Shown piece after piece: positions 11,197 through 24,587 of a stretch of DNA of 64,000 nt. The DNA is from Colletotrichum lupini (Eukaryota > Ascomycota > Sordariomycetes > Glomerellales > Glomerellaceae), in NCBI RefSeq assembly GCF_023278565.1, contig NC_064677.1:5022001-5086000 (forward strand), given 5' to 3'. Every line of letters starts with the position of its first letter. Positions within the stretch are counted from its first letter, which is position 1. The notes below the pieces were generated by a model, which made no database searches, was not told where the DNA came from, and saw only the letters and a list, made by a program, of their open reading frames with translations. Both the position numbers and the translations under genes were made by a program.

Positions 11197-14100
11197 TGTG
11201 GACAAGTGCGCGGGTGTTGGATGGTATCACAAGGCAGTAAAAGGTAAAAAAAACGGTGGAGATACTGCTTTGAGCGTGGTGCCGATTGATCTATACTTGA
11301 TCAGGGTGGATGAGCTCTTGCTGTGTGTAGCTTGAATGTTGTCGCAGAAGGAGGCAGGTCGGAACGGGAGGTAACCTGTATTGAGTCTGGTGCGGAGCGG
11401 ATGCGGTGCCTTGCGTGTGGTGGAGGTGGGAAGGCAGGTAAGGTTGACTGATTGAGAAAGATGGCAGGTAGGAGAGTTGAGTTGGTAGGGTAGGTGGTAG
11501 GTAGGTGGGTAGGTTACGCGGGCGACTGATAGCGCGGTTGCGTGTGTAGTAGTACCTTTTTTGTTTTTTTCCCCTGCCGACCAACGGAAGCGAGGAATTT
11601 GCTGATTTAATTTTTTATTTGCTTTGTTTGACTTTTGGAGCTTCCGTGCCTGACATGCACTTGTTGCTTGTCGGTAGCCACAGCGGATAGCGGACAGGCT
11701 GAATGAAGATTTGTCCCAAATAGTCAATAGTCGACGGCGACTATTTTTCGGACAGGCGGCGCGGGCGCGGTGGATGGATGGTTTGGTGGTAGAAGGAAGC
11801 TGGTCTTTTTTGGAGACAAGCACAAGGTAGCGTGGCGGCAGCAGGTGGGTGGTGGTGGTGGTTGTGGTTTGTTCGCAGCGGAAAGCGGGAAGGCTTGGCC
11901 TGGCGAAACGAACTGGCTGCGGTGCGGGTTATGAGCCGAGCGGATTTGTGTAGGTATTTCTGCGGAGATGCGTGGTGCGATGGGGTGGCCGCGCAGAAAA
12001 AGGAAAAAACGCGACTCGAGTGAGAAACTTGGGTCGGGGGTAGTGGGAGAAAGAGTCGAGGTCACTCGGCGGTTTTTGGGGGGATCCCTTTTTTGACGGG
12101 GGGAGAAGGCCGAGAAGAGAGACTGGGGGTAACCTGAGAGGGGGGGCAGGAGGGAAAGGTAAGGCCGAGAGTCCAGAGCCAGAGAGAGACGTTGGACCAA
12201 GGGTCAGTTGTCAGGCAAGACCGGGTCAGGTCAGGTACCGAGTGGATGAGGGTGAGGGTGAAGGGTGAGATGGTTGGGGTGTCGTATCTCTCTCGTCCGG
12301 ATTTCAATGGAATCCACGGAGCCGAAGAACGGGTTCTTGGACGCCCCCCAGAAAAGAACAGAAGAAGAAAAAAGGGGATAAGAGGAGACGGGTATGGGTA
12401 TGGATACAGATAGGTTCTCGATGAGGTATCGGGGCGGCTTGACGTACGTCGTTGGTGGTTCAAGCGATTTCCCCTGCTCTCGAAAACAAGCAACAAGTGT
12501 CAGTTGGGGAAAAGCAGCTCGATTGAGGATAAGGTGAAAGGGAACTGCGGAGTGAATGAAAAGAGGATAGCGAGGTGGTAGCACGGGCTGCGGCCATAAC
12601 CAGACAGTTTAAGGAAAAACGAAAGGCGGGGGGTGGCGGTCTTGGGCTGCCTGGGCCCTCTTCTACTCGAGTACATGGTTCGGACTTCTCAGAGACGCGA
12701 CGGGGGCCCTTGGGGGTGCGACCAGGGTGTCAAGTGCTAGCTGGGTTGTAGAGTACAGTGCGCGCTACAAAGATACAAAGATACCTTTCCATCTTTTCTA
12801 ACCTCGACCTCCATGCCCGGGGCATGCCGCTATGGAGCGAAGGGGGGAGGAAGAGGGAGAAGAAGAAGAAGAAGAAGACGAAGAAGGATGACCGGGGTGT
12901 AGAGGTACCTTTGAGGGGGTGTGTGCGTGGTTGGTGGGTGGGAGTGCCAATGTCGCGGTGCGCGTACGGAGTATGGTAGGTACGGATTACCAAAGGTGCC
13001 TACGGATACCTCAGTTGTTTGGAGCTCTGAAATGTGAGGTGTTCCATGGATGGATGCCGACGGAGACTCCCTCAGGTGGAGCGGAGAGAGAAAGGGCAGA
13101 TATGTGGGCTATTCTCTTGGGATTCTACTCTGAACGGAACATCAACTGATGATATCTGGTTGTGCGGGTACCCGAGTAAATTGATACGCGCTCTCTTTTT
13201 CTGCCTCTCCCAATGGAAGGCAGGATGCAAGTGCTGATAATTTCTTACATTTCGATGAGAAAATTTGACCAAGTGGAATAAAGGGTGTGGATGTATGCCA
13301 AGGTACTTCATTACATCTTACATAGTATGTGCGTGTGTGTGAGAGAGAGTTGTCGAGAGGAAAGAGCACAAAAGTTAAACGGGCGGGTGAAGAATAGACA
13401 GGCAGCGGGAAGACTGGACGGGAACTGTGTTGGCGGAAGTCAAGCATGAGGCGACAACCAACGACACCGGTTTGTACCATAGACGCCTCAGGAAGAGAAG
13501 TCCCACCAAGGTACCTTATCTTACATCTCTCGGAGACCCGAGTTACATTGCAAGAACGATGGTCCACGGGGACAGAAAGAAACAATCACACTCCAGAGGA
13601 AGTCCATAGGAAGGAACGAGGAACAACGGGGTTAGCAATCACAGGCAGGCACAGGCTTCCGCAACTACCTTGCTCTTTCCATCGGCGGGGTTGGTCCACT
13701 GACTTCTGGTTTCCTTCCTGCTCAAGATGTGAGCCTGGTGGTGACTGCTAAAGCGAGGTGGTGGGTGGTGCTTGTTCGAAGAGGAGGAAAGTGGAGCCGT
13801 CCAAAGTGACTTCCACCCTCTCCTTCTGTTTCCCTTCCTCCTCCTTCTTCGTCCTGCCCCAAAACCTCATTTCTATCTTTCCCTCTCTCTCTTCCTCTCT
13901 CCATCTGATTACCTCATGTAACGTACCTTACCTTCCCATTCAATACTCCCAAGGTCACGTAAGCGCAATTGAACCCGGGCAACATGCTCGCCCCTTCCTT
14001 CGTTCTTCTCTCTTCTTGCTTCATATCACCCTCCTACGGAACTTGTACCATGATGCTCGAAAAAGGCGCAGAGTGACGACAATTAGAGGATCCAATCCCC

Positions 14101-14845
14101 TTTCCATGTACTCCTAGGCCCCCCAGTAGATAACTAAGGCACACGAGATGAGAAAGATATACTAGCACACACCCACCTGCAGCCGACCAGGGAAGAAGGT
14201 TTGGCTTCCAGCAGCACAAGCGCAACTACGGATACACTACGACGCTTGCACCATCCTCGACCTCCGCCATACCATTGGGAGATGAGAGGTACATATCCCG
14301 ATACCTTGCCTACCTTACCTTGAGGTACCCAAGTATTACCGACTGCATCAACCCTCCCCGCCCATCTACTCAATGACCTTGACAGGCTTCCCCCTCTCTC
14401 AGCAACATGCCATCGTTCATCGCCATCGTCCACCCTCTAGCTCCTCTATCTGTACATGTGAATAGGAGACTTGGATATCGTCCACTAGGACAATGCTAGC
14501 GACAGATATCCTTTTACGCCAAGAGATAGCCCTGCTTGCAAGCCATACTGCTAGGTTGCGTCCCGCCCACGGCCATGGGTCCTGTCGGTCAGGACGCGGC
14601 CGACCGGACCAGTCCAGTCCAGTCCAGTGAGAACCTGGACTGCCATGCCTCGAGAGCTACAGTATGTGAGCCTGTAAGGTCTGGGGCGGCGCGGCCTACC
14701 AGCTCTTCCAATCCCATGGTTAGTTTCTGCACCTCGTGACTTGACTTTGCCAGTATCTCCATGTCTCTCCTCAAGCCCTCTTCCCTCGGTACGTACACTC
14801 GACAAATGTCGGGCTACGGCGGCTTTGCATCGTTGTGATGACTAC
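11197..14845. promoter_or_regulatory. mcm1 upstream region with long purine/pyrimidine-biased tracts
   Basis: No gene is supported here. The first 2-2.5 kb, read on the mcm1 coding strand, is strongly pyrimidine-rich (for example the polypurine run with repeated GAA at about 12860-12890 on the plus strand). This is typical of long leader and promoter regions of fungal developmental regulators. Repeats related to GTAGGT occur around 11485-11515. The apparent proteins read through these tracts are Pro/Ser/Arg low-complexity artefacts. The promoter and 5' leader of mcm1 are inferred to lie within the first kilobase or two; I cannot place a transcription start. Confidence 0.45.
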
Positions 14846-15303
14846 CTAGCATGCGACACTGCAGAAGTGCAGATTGACATCTCTCTTCTTGGGTCCTGGC
14901 TTGCCTGTGTAATAACGGGTAGGCGATCCAGAACCAGGGCCAACATCGACGCCGTTGTCGTAGCCATTGCCGCAATAACCAACCGCCTGGTTCAATTGCT
15001 GAACCTGCTGGCGATCCCTTCTCTCTTCAATCTCGCGCCAAAACGTCTGCAGCTCATGTACCTGACTTGTCCGGTTTGGGATACGCTGCTGTTCCCTACC
15101 GACGGCTCGTTGGATTGTTCTTTCGAGGGCCGAGCTAACGCATAGCAGAGCCTAGGCGTCGCCGTGGACGTCCTGTCAGAACTTAGAACCTTCGCACCGA
15201 CGCTGTCAAAGCCTTCTTCGCTGCCTTCGATTGCTTGCGGCTTGGTTCTCACGGCTTTGGGGCTTGAGCGATTGCGTTCCTCCTCCTCATGCCTTGGGAG
15301 CAC
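14846..15303 (-). other. Possible exons of an unrecognised minus-strand gene
   Basis: A minus-strand frame open from about 15151 to a TAG at 14846-14848 reads like real protein: a charged, helical stretch (LQTFWREIEERRDRQQVQQL) followed by CGNGYDNGVDVGPGSGSPT. It has no internal start and is preceded in frame by a stop, but a CCTAG acceptor sits exactly at its left edge. Another minus-strand frame from ATG 15303 (MLPRHEEEERNRSS) could be an upstream exon, though only weak donors (GTCGGT or GTGCGA) are available. I do not recognise the family, and it may be a gene relic. Confidence 0.28.
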
Positions 15304-18300
15304 ATACTGCTGCCTTCATCTGGCGACTATCAGCCTTTCTAGGCCAGTCCCTGCAGAATGAAGAATCATGTCAGCAAACACCAGCCATTTCTTTGGACCC
15401 TCGATTGCTAACGCCTTTCCTTTTCTCACTGCACTGTGCCCCTCAATTTTAGCTCCCTCATCCTAGGTCCGGGCTGCCAGTGGAATCCATGGGGTATAAG
15501 CGATCCAGGTATTCCACATTGTAGCACAGTCGGCGGCGCCATGGCTGTCTAAACGGTGGTCAAAGCATCGTGGTTTGCGGCTTTCGGCTGCATTGCGAGA
15601 TAGGGCGGGAGGAGAAGCAGGGGAAAAGGGGCGAAATGTTGCTTACAACGTGCCAAACGACGGGACTCAGGGAGAGCCTAGGAAAGACCCTCTTTCGAAA
15701 TGAACTCCCGCCCTCGATTATCAAGACACGAGAAAGCACCACGCGTGCTGCGTGCAGCGTGCAATATTGAATGAGCGCGCCAACGAAAAATAATTAATGA
15801 TTCTTGGGTCCTGTGGGGTGGCTCCTGCCTTGATGATTGGGACCCGTGGAGAATTGAGGGATCGGGAAAAGCGCCCAGTGCGACGAGTGTGCAGGGTACA
15901 AGATCGAATCCCTGCTGCTTACCGCGACTAGCGGTATCGAGGACCTCGGCTGGTCTTGGTTCTGTCTCCCGTCGCTTTTTGGCATCTTCGATCGGCCCGC
16001 CTGTTGTTTGGCTGCGTTCAGCTGGTGAAGATACCTACGGTGCCGGCTCATCGATGAGAATGAATGCCAACGTCGAGTTGTCATGCCCCCAGTCAGCCGG
16101 CCTGTCGAACCACAACCTGCGCGTAAGGCTTCCGAGCGGCCCTTGGTGCAGCTGGCAACGACGCTGGAGTCGTTGAAATACGCAGTACACAACGCTTGCG
16201 CTGCACTGTACTCGGTTTGCAGGCGGGAGCATGTGGAACATCGCGACGTGGTTTGGCTTAGCGTCTTCCTGCTGCGCTCGGTGTAGGGGTGTTCCTAGAT
16301 GGCCGCTGGAAGCTGATTTCCTGGTTTGGATAGCTGCAAGCCTGCGAATCGACCGAGCTCATCTACGCCCATTCTTGAGCAGCGCTCTAGAAGCCTGCCT
16401 CAATCAGCACTGGCATGCCGTCCATAAAAGGAAAGTAGCTCATAGTTCTTTGACCTCAAGACAGACCGTCACGCGCGCCCGAGAGAGGTTGCTGCTCAGC
16501 GGCGACGGCACCGTGAAGCGCAGCATAGTACATTAGCCGAGTGAGAGATGACAACTCAAGCAACCGTGAGGTCTCGCAGGATCTCAATAGACTATTGACG
16601 TCGATTGCTACCCCCAAGGCTGGCCTCCTGTGAGTACTGGCCACAAAGACATCCGATGCGCGCCATGAGACGACTTTCATCATCTACCTAAGTTAGCAGT
16701 GCAAGGCCAACCTGACCAATCAGTGATTGGCGGAAATTGGCAATGGATTGGTATTGTGTGCGTGTATTACTCGACGGTGGGCTTCCATTCTCCTGGAAAT
16801 CGATAGTGCTGGCCAGACCCAGCCGCGACTGGGACTTGGGGACTTCGATGTGGTTGTCCTGTCTCTCTTTCTCTCTGGACAGGTGGGTGTTCGTTCGTTC
16901 GCTTGCTCGGTCCAGGTGGATGCCCCACGCCGTCGCCGACCGAAATCAAACGACACGACACGGCGCGGGCATGGTAGTTGGGACAAGGGTCTGGTTGGTG
17001 GTTTGCTGGGAGGTGGATGGCAAAAAGACGCCGTCGCGCTGCGGCACAGCACACAGTGCTTCAGGCGCAGGCGTTCAATATGGGACGTGCTGTTGAGAAC
17101 GTGGCCCCAGAGCGGAGACACACAGGGCAAGCTAAGGATGGATAGCGTGTGATTGCAGCGGCCACGGGTACGGAGCAAATGTCGTGAGCGTGGAGTCGAG
17201 GGTACTTTGTAGACTGTATCCGTCCATACTGCGGAGGATAGAAAGTACGAGCAGATATGTTACAGTCCCTGTCTGCTTGTTGATGGCTGCAACTCGAGAC
17301 AAGAAAACACTGGGTCGATGCTGGTAGAGATTTCGGGGCTTCGGAGCGGATCTTGGAGGAGCACATGTTTGATGGGCAGACCGGGTTGTCAGGGCAGGCA
17401 AATGACAGGTCGAAGATGCGATTCTTTGCTCTGCTGCCGCGGCTATTGTACGGGTCCAAAGTGTTTCTTTGTACGAAGTCTAGTGGCACTGGAGCTTTGT
17501 GCCCGCCTCAAGTTGGAGAACGGCGATTCCGTTGTGTATGTCTCGGAGTCGGAGAAGAGCGTATTAAGGTATTCGTGAGGTTGCATTGCGTTGCGCTGGG
17601 TCACGGACCTGAAGGCGGCAGCCGAGACAGGCGTGAGAACGAGAGCCGCGATTCTTTCCTGGAAGATGGATGGATCAACTGCCGTCGCAGACGTACGAGA
17701 CAACGCGTGCTTATTCACACGTGGAGAGTATTCGGTAGGCATTCAGCTCGAATTGGTTGACGACAAAGAGATCTCAAAGCAACGCCCCAAGATGGCCAAG
17801 AGTCGAGCGGTGGGGAGAAAAGAAACGATGGCAGACGGGTTGAATCTTGATATGCGAGCTTTGACAGGGGCCGTCGTTCACCGGTCTGGCTCCCTGCTTG
17901 GGGCCTGGGGCAGGCCGCAGGGTGGTGGGATACGGCTGCTGGACATGGTCTCGTAATACATTGCTGTCCGTCGTCGTTCTTGACGAAAGGCGAAGTACGC
18001 GGCCATTGATGAGTCTAGAATGCCGAGGTGCGAAGTCAAATCTCGGTACTAATCAAGCCTTTTTTCGACGTTGGATTGGAGTTGAAGAGGCTGACACGGG
18101 AAAGAAATCCAAGGAGGTCAAGACCAAGAACAAGGTGGGATGTCAGGCCTGACAAGGAAAGGCGTGCTGAAATTGACTTTTGTGCTCCCGAAGGAGAGAT
18201 CTGGACGTTGCTCGATTCGTCCTGACAGCTTTGATGACAGCCTTTGGAGGACCAAGGACCTGGGGCAGATGGCTGGGCTTGCAAGGCTCGGCGGCGCGTG

Positions 18301-21300
18301 CTATGCTGGACGCGGCTTGGGCTGGGCTGAGCTGGGTCGGATTTACCGGTTTGCCGGGGGCCCATGACGAATGGAAGGTGATGGGGGGATTGGGACGCGG
18401 AGGGCCGGTGCGTCGTGCTCGAAGCCGTCCATTCAGAGTCAAGCCTGCCACGCTTTGGTCCATGACTTGAGAAGTTGTAACCTTGGACTCTTCGAGTGTC
18501 AAGACTCCAAAAGTCGATGTAAAAAAGAGAGCTGCTGCAGGCTGCAGCAGCGGGCGAGCCCCTCCCCTTCCCCTCCGCTCTCCCATGTTCCAATGTGCCC
18601 CCATGAAGTGTGGGGCTGTGGAACGAAGCGGGGAGCAAGGGGGCCGAGATTGGTCCAAACCCATCCAAAAGAGCAGAGAAATCGATACGGACGGGGACAT
18701 GGAGACACAAGCGTGGTCCGGAACAGGGGATATACGTATCTTTACCTACCTGACTGGGCAGGCAGGAGCTGCGGGTTTGCACGAAGAAAGGCAAGTGTCC
18801 ACGGGAGGAGCAAGGCAGTGGCAGGGTACGTATCCGCCACCTCGCAGTTAAGGTACCTATGGTTCATCGTGCAACTCCGGGCTCACTCTCACTCATGGCG
18901 ACATCAGGTCGGATACAAGGTACATTTTAACCCCCATGAGGTCGATGGCGTTTTGAACACGCGATGAGAAGCTGGGCAACACGACAATCGGCCATGGGTC
19001 TACACTACGGGCTACGGATAATGTGGCTACCCAGTTGGCTGTCATTACCTTTTCCCAGGACTCGACTGATACTACTCCGTACATAGTCAGTAATTGCTCA
19101 TGAGCATTTGCTGGAGGATCGAGAGTACCTCAGGTAGAGCGAGGCAAGAGGGGACGCTATTCCCTATAAGGAAGTTAAGTCTAGATGTCTCCACACAGTG
19201 CACAGTGTCTCAGAGGGTACTTCGTCAGCTACCCGTACGGGTACCCGAGCGAGACGAGGAAAAAATGCAGGGTAAATGAGAGAATCAATGTTCAATGTAT
19301 TGTGTGCCGGGCTGCAGTCTGCATGTAAGGTATCGCTCGCTCTGCCTGCAGATGCATGCGGGCCAAGCTACTGGATTGATTCGCCTTTGCGACTTACCAT
19401 GGAACTTACCGTCATAGCCCATCAGTAAGGTGAGAGCAGAGGCCACCAACATGTTTGGGAAAATGACATTCGAAGGGATGCCTCAAGACATGGCCAGATT
19501 ATTTCCTTCACTAACAGCAGAGTCTCTATGAACACAATCTGCCAGGATCATGAGCAGGAGCTGCTTGCTCTTCCTGTTGCTTTCTTCTACCCCTGGCACA
19601 TCACACGCGAGCATGCTGACTTGGTCCACTGGATCGGTTTCTTTGATCAAACGAACTCGGACTCCGGAGCGAGCAACAGAAGATGCGTGTTTGGTGTCAA
19701 GTCAGGGGGGACTTGGTCTGCTCCGTGGCCCGTTCATCATCGGGCCCGTGTCTTATCGAAAGTTGTTGTTCTGCAGCATCTCGCGGCAGTTCGACTTCAC
19801 ACAAGACAAGCAAGCCCTAGGTACACTGGGAAGCCACACAAGATGAAGAGGAGCGGTGGCGGCGGCGGCGGCGGCGGCAACACAGCATCGTGCAGAAAAC
19901 GAATAATGTACTTCTCGGTCGTTGTCAACGATTTCCTTTCTCTTTCACGAAGCATCGCGACAGCAGACACCAGAACATGCGCACGGAGTACCATGCAGCT
20001 TAGATGCCTCACGCCCAGCATCGGCGTCAGTCAGCAATGGAAATGCCAGAGTGAGAGTCAGATCCAGGTCCCGGAGAGAACTGGCGAGCGGTTGCCGATC
20101 GAAGAACGCCTCCCCTTACCCTACCGCTCCTTCCCTGCAATTCCCCAGTCATAGTACCTAAGTCTGTGTCTCTATGTCGCACCCCGTTGAGCCCAGTTCA
20201 ACCGGATCTTTTCCGTGCACGTGACGATCCGATCCTCCACCCCGGTCTAACACTTGTCAGAGAAAACGGTGGCTCTTGCTTCGCCTGATTCACTCACCAC
20301 TTGCCTACGGCCTGCCTGCTTTCCAGACTCCAGACTCCAGACTCCAGTATCCTCTTTCCCTTCCTGCACCGTGTATGTTCGTGGTTTCCGAGGCTTCGAC
20401 CGACCTTGCCTGCTCCACACCACCAAACCGCTCTGCCCGATGCACTCGGGGAGTCGGGGCTGCAACTGACACGGCGTTTCGTTTCGTTCGACAAATTATC
20501 TGACCTCAACCGTCTTTCCTACCGACCTGTTGGCGCTTGTCGCCCAAGTCCGGCTCTACCCTCTTCTTTGTACTCTCGCAAGCGGATAACCCGTACGTAC
20601 TCGTTCGCATCCCGCCAGACTTGTCCGCAGGACGTTAGAGACCGTGCGTGTGTGATGAGTTCGCGGCGCCTCGAACCGCGGTTCACACCCTCAACAACCT
20701 GGGGCACATGGGATCACTGCCGCTTTCGGTCTCCACGCAATATGACGGGATGGTTCGCAAGAGTCGCGTTCAACGGGGCAAGCGATACAGTCCAGCCTTG
20801 CGCTCGGTCGATGCTCTGAGCCCAAGTCAAGTTCGTTTCCGAATCCAGTGTACCTAAATGGGCGCGACTTTTATTGGTGTCGCTCGGAAGTCAACGGCTT
20901 GACGTAAATTGTATTTTGAGGGGTCGCACTCAAGTCCTTCAAGCCTGTTAGTCTGCGTAGACCAGATCTCGCAGCATTCCTCGGCCAAGGAATGGCTCTT
21001 GGTCTCTAGACTATCAAGGGCCAAATTCGGGAGGTAGCAGGCGGCTTCCATGGCGGATTCTCGTTTTCCCGCCTGGCAGTCGATGCAAGAGGAAGTCGTC
21101 CAGAAGCACAAGCTATTCGACGGCATGCCATCTCGCCGGTACCCCGGCCATAGATGGGACGGTAGCTTCGTAACGACATGCTGACCATGTTGTGCCTAGG
21201 CTCCTACGATTCGCCGTTCCATGTACAAATCGGCTTGAACCAACAGTTCCCGGTTGAAGCAAATGCAATGGGATTTGGATTCCCATGTGATATTTCCAAG

Positions 21301-23845
21301 CAGTCAAGTGAATTGGAAAATGAAGGGGACTAAACTGATAGCACTGAAGAAAAGTGTCAGTGCAGTTTCCGGAGGCTTCACCGTTGTTGTTTCCCATATA
21401 GAAGGACAACATCCTTTCTACTTTGTTTCCAGAGTATTCCTCCATGATTGCAACGCAAACACGGCTGAGAGCTCCACGGGGGTAGTGAAAACGATAACGC
21501 CTATAATGCAGATCTTATCCAGCCGCAATACGACATCGTCAGAATTTCATAGGCGTGCTAGACAAGTTGGGCTGCCAAAGCTAGGCGACAAGAGTTCCGA
21601 GGGCATTTACTACTAGACCGGATACTAGGCATGGGTTCCGTATTGCTCTCGAATTCGACTCTGGAGCTCAACAAATCCAAGCGGCCGATGAGCCCCGCGA
21701 AGCATCGCCATTCACTGACCATTGGATGATTTCTGCCCAGCAATGACGTTCTCGATGTCGTTGATTGCACAGCGTCCAATTCCAAAATGGTTAGTGGCCG
21801 ATCTCACGAGCCCGGAATTCAGCGTTTATCGGCCGAACCACGTTCTTCGGCTCTAGCAAGTTCAAGCTTGGCATTCTGCCCTGTCAAACGTCTTTTGACT
21901 CCAAGGCTAGACGTCTTTGGGAAGCAGAGTGGAAGAGCTAGTAAAGTGTGTGCACTGTCGTCCTCGAGAGCTTGCTACTAGCGAGGGTGCCCCAAAAAAG
22001 GGATGTCAGCAAGGATATGCTATTTTTCTTTCTTTTCAAGAATGCCATGCTGCTTGTAAGGAACAACCGACTCGGACAGTCCTCCTCATTACAATCCATG
22101 GGTATGAACGACTGTTCGGCGAAATTACCGCGGTATCTAGACCAACCTTCGCAGGAACGACGAAGTGGGATTGCAATTCTGGGCATCTAGATCGCTGCCA
22201 CCATCATACATAGCCCACATCACGAAGCACGTCCTGTCACCCCGGCTGTCTAGGGACGAACAGCGCCCGCTCCACAAAGCTTCCTTCCTGCTCCAGCCTC
22301 CGAGCTTCAGCAGCCCCTCTCTCCTCTGAGTTCCCGCCCGCCCCGGTATGATAAGAGAGATCCTGCTCAAGCTGCACCATATCACAAAGCCTTGGCTCGG
22401 CCTTCGCCTTCCGGCTTGCGGAGGTAAAATTGCCGCGAAGAAGAGAAAAGGCCGGCTGGTTCCACGTCCACGTCCATGTTCTGCGTGCTGACAAACGTGA
22501 TTTTGCCGGTTGGAAGGGGAGCTTTTTTGACTTTCAGGGAAGAGGGGCCGGCTCACGGTTGGTGCTGGGGCTAGAGGAAGACGCGTTTCTTTCGTGAAGT
22601 TGCTTAAACGCGCTTCGCGTCGCGCCGGGATTTCCCACAGCTAAGCCCAAGCCGATCTGAGGATAGTCTGTCTGGACGTGGATTATCTACTAGATGAAGC
22701 CGTTGTAGAAGTAATGGTAAGAACTTGCGAGGCAGAAGAGGCATTGAATTTGGGGAGTCGCTTTATTGGTCTTGTCTTGCGGCCACTTTGGGGGGATATC
22801 GAATCTATCATTCCGGAATTGCCATTCTACTCAGACACATAAATGCCTTTGAGCTACCCTCTCTTGTTGTCATTATAGTCACCTTAGTTCTCACCGGTCT
22901 GGCCAAACTCATCCTACTTGCAGTGACAGTCTACTTCGGATTCGAGACCAGGCAGACTGTGATGAAGATTTGACTCGGGGCAGCAACACACCCTCCCCTC
23001 CCAATTGCCCCAGAATGCTACAATGTCATCGGTGTCTCTCAGAAACCCATGAGAAGTGCGGTCCAGACTCCAGGGGGGGCGACATGGTATTCTCGAGCCA
23101 GATCTCCCCGGACTAATGCCCCTCGTTCCCGGCGTCGGTCTTTGAGTTTGACCTAGTTCCGCCTCGGATCCAACGTCAAATCCGAGGAACACCGCGGATC
23201 GCGTGTGCCGGGGACAGGAGAGACTTCGCCACGCGGTATGCTGTTTGACTTTTCCATGGTGTGATGTCGCTGGATGTATGTTGTCGACTATCATCTTTCT
23301 TTGTCTTTGTTGCCCTTTTTCTCCGGTTGAGAGAGGTGCCCTCTGGCGGACTCGATATAGTTCAATCTCGCTCGGGACGAACCGTTCGTACATGTATGCA
23401 TTCAGCTGTCTGCCTTACACACATCCTTGACTGAAGCCAAGTCGGGTGGGATAACCCGCAGTCTAGGGATTTGAAACAAGTGCGCGTGGGAAGACTTAGT
23501 AATACTACGGTATATACGACTTGTGGTATTTGGCGCTCCAATGAGAATTTTCCTTTCATCTACCGGAAGATCCTGAGTTTGCATATTCAGGTGGGAATAA
23601 AGTCAAATCTCGAACCTTCTTGGTAACCTTATTTGAGTGCCATCGACCTATCCCCCATATGTGGTGCGAAGAACAAGGTAATCCTAAGCGGCGAGTGATT
23701 CCGATTACAGCTCATGAGAGTGGAGCATCATGAGATATACAAAACCTGTTTACTCAAAGGCTGTGGGTGATGTGTCGATTTGCTTGGCCAATATTCTGAG
23801 GGCTGCCAGCCTTCGGATTCTCTCGTGTACAGTCTCTCGTCGAGT
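15304..23845. other. 8.5-kb gene-poor region
   Basis: No confident gene. The longest frames (19528-20154 +, 18794-18036 -, 20301-20819 +) have random-looking composition. Two short ones are slightly more protein-like. Minus 22494-22237 is a charged 85-residue frame. Plus 22725-22973 is 82 residues with a hydrophobic C-terminal half, but an overlapping frame from the ATG at 22713 also looks coding-like, so neither is convincing. A GGC trinucleotide repeat lies at about 19855-19878. TACGGAGTA-type nonamers occur at 12965-12973 and 19073-19081. There is no RIP signature, so this is not a degraded transposon block of the kind seen later. Confidence 0.45.
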
Positions 23846-24587
23846 CTAACAGTATGGCAGAGACGTGTCAGAGCAGCTCCCAGCAATGAACTTCTGGTCG
23901 ACCTTGGGCTTATCTGCTTCAAAGAGTTGCGCCGATGGATCAAGAACACGATTGATGATATGAACGACGCCCTAGGACCCAAACTCCCGTTAGCACGATT
24001 GGTTCCGAACAGTTCGAATCGACATTAGTTGGAGATCTTGTTTCTTTTTGCCGAAAAACAGAACGCACATTGGTAACCCTCAAATCTCCGTCCGTCACCG
24101 CCGCAACATCGTTCAACCACACCTGTCCATCCTTGACCTGCATGCCAACGTACAAGTACGACCCCGTCTGGATCCTGGTCGCAGTCTCGTTGAAGACACT
24201 CGTGAGAAGCTGCGAATTGGGCACGTAGTGGTGCTGCACCAGATTGCCGAGCCACCACTTACCCTTTGGCGTCGGCAAAAAGGTGTTGAAGTACTGTCCC
24301 GTGTTTTTCTCATAGGCGGCGTTCGAGGGCGCGAAGAAGGTGAAGTTCCAGGTGGGGACGGTGTCGAACGCTTCCGTGAAGCCCGCGGATCCGTCGAGAA
24401 CCTCGGCGAGCGTTGTCAGGTCGCTCCTAGATTTGACAAAGTCTAGGAGCGTTGTCGTGTCGGAGGTCTTTGGGGGCACGTAGGTACCCGCCGGTTTGGA
24501 TATGTAAGAGAGCGGTTTCCTCTCTGCGGCGGTCACCGCTGATACCGTTCCGAGAGTGAAGATTCTCAACAAACTGATAAGCTTCAT
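23846..24587 (-). CDS. Secreted fasciclin (FAS1) domain protein, one intron
   Basis: Predicted extracellular protein with one FAS1 domain, a fold used for cell-surface and matrix adhesion. Minus-strand exons are 24587-24069 and 23971-23846, joined in phase 0 across a 97-bp intron (GTGCGT...CCTAG), giving 214 aa. An N-terminal signal peptide is visible (MKLISLLRIFTLGTVSAVTA). The H1-like motif FTFFAPSNAAYEKN and the central LVQHHYVPNSQLL are in exon 1. The H2-like VTNGVVHIINRVLDPS is formed only when the intron is removed, which fixes the acceptor. The C-terminus has two Cys and no obvious GPI signal. It is transcribed divergently from the alpha-galactosidase gene with 471 bp between the starts. 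The biological role is not determinable from sequence. Confidence 0.9.

Noticed and set aside
12758..12979. Lysine-rich small protein over the GAA repeat
   Set aside because: Product of a purine tract upstream of mcm1; no conserved sequence on either side.
18036..18794. 252-residue minus-strand frame
   Set aside because: Low-complexity, no motif, overlapped by open frames on both strands.
19528..20154. 208-residue plus-strand frame as a gene
   Set aside because: It runs through a GGC trinucleotide repeat and has no family-like segments; overlapping frames are equally long.
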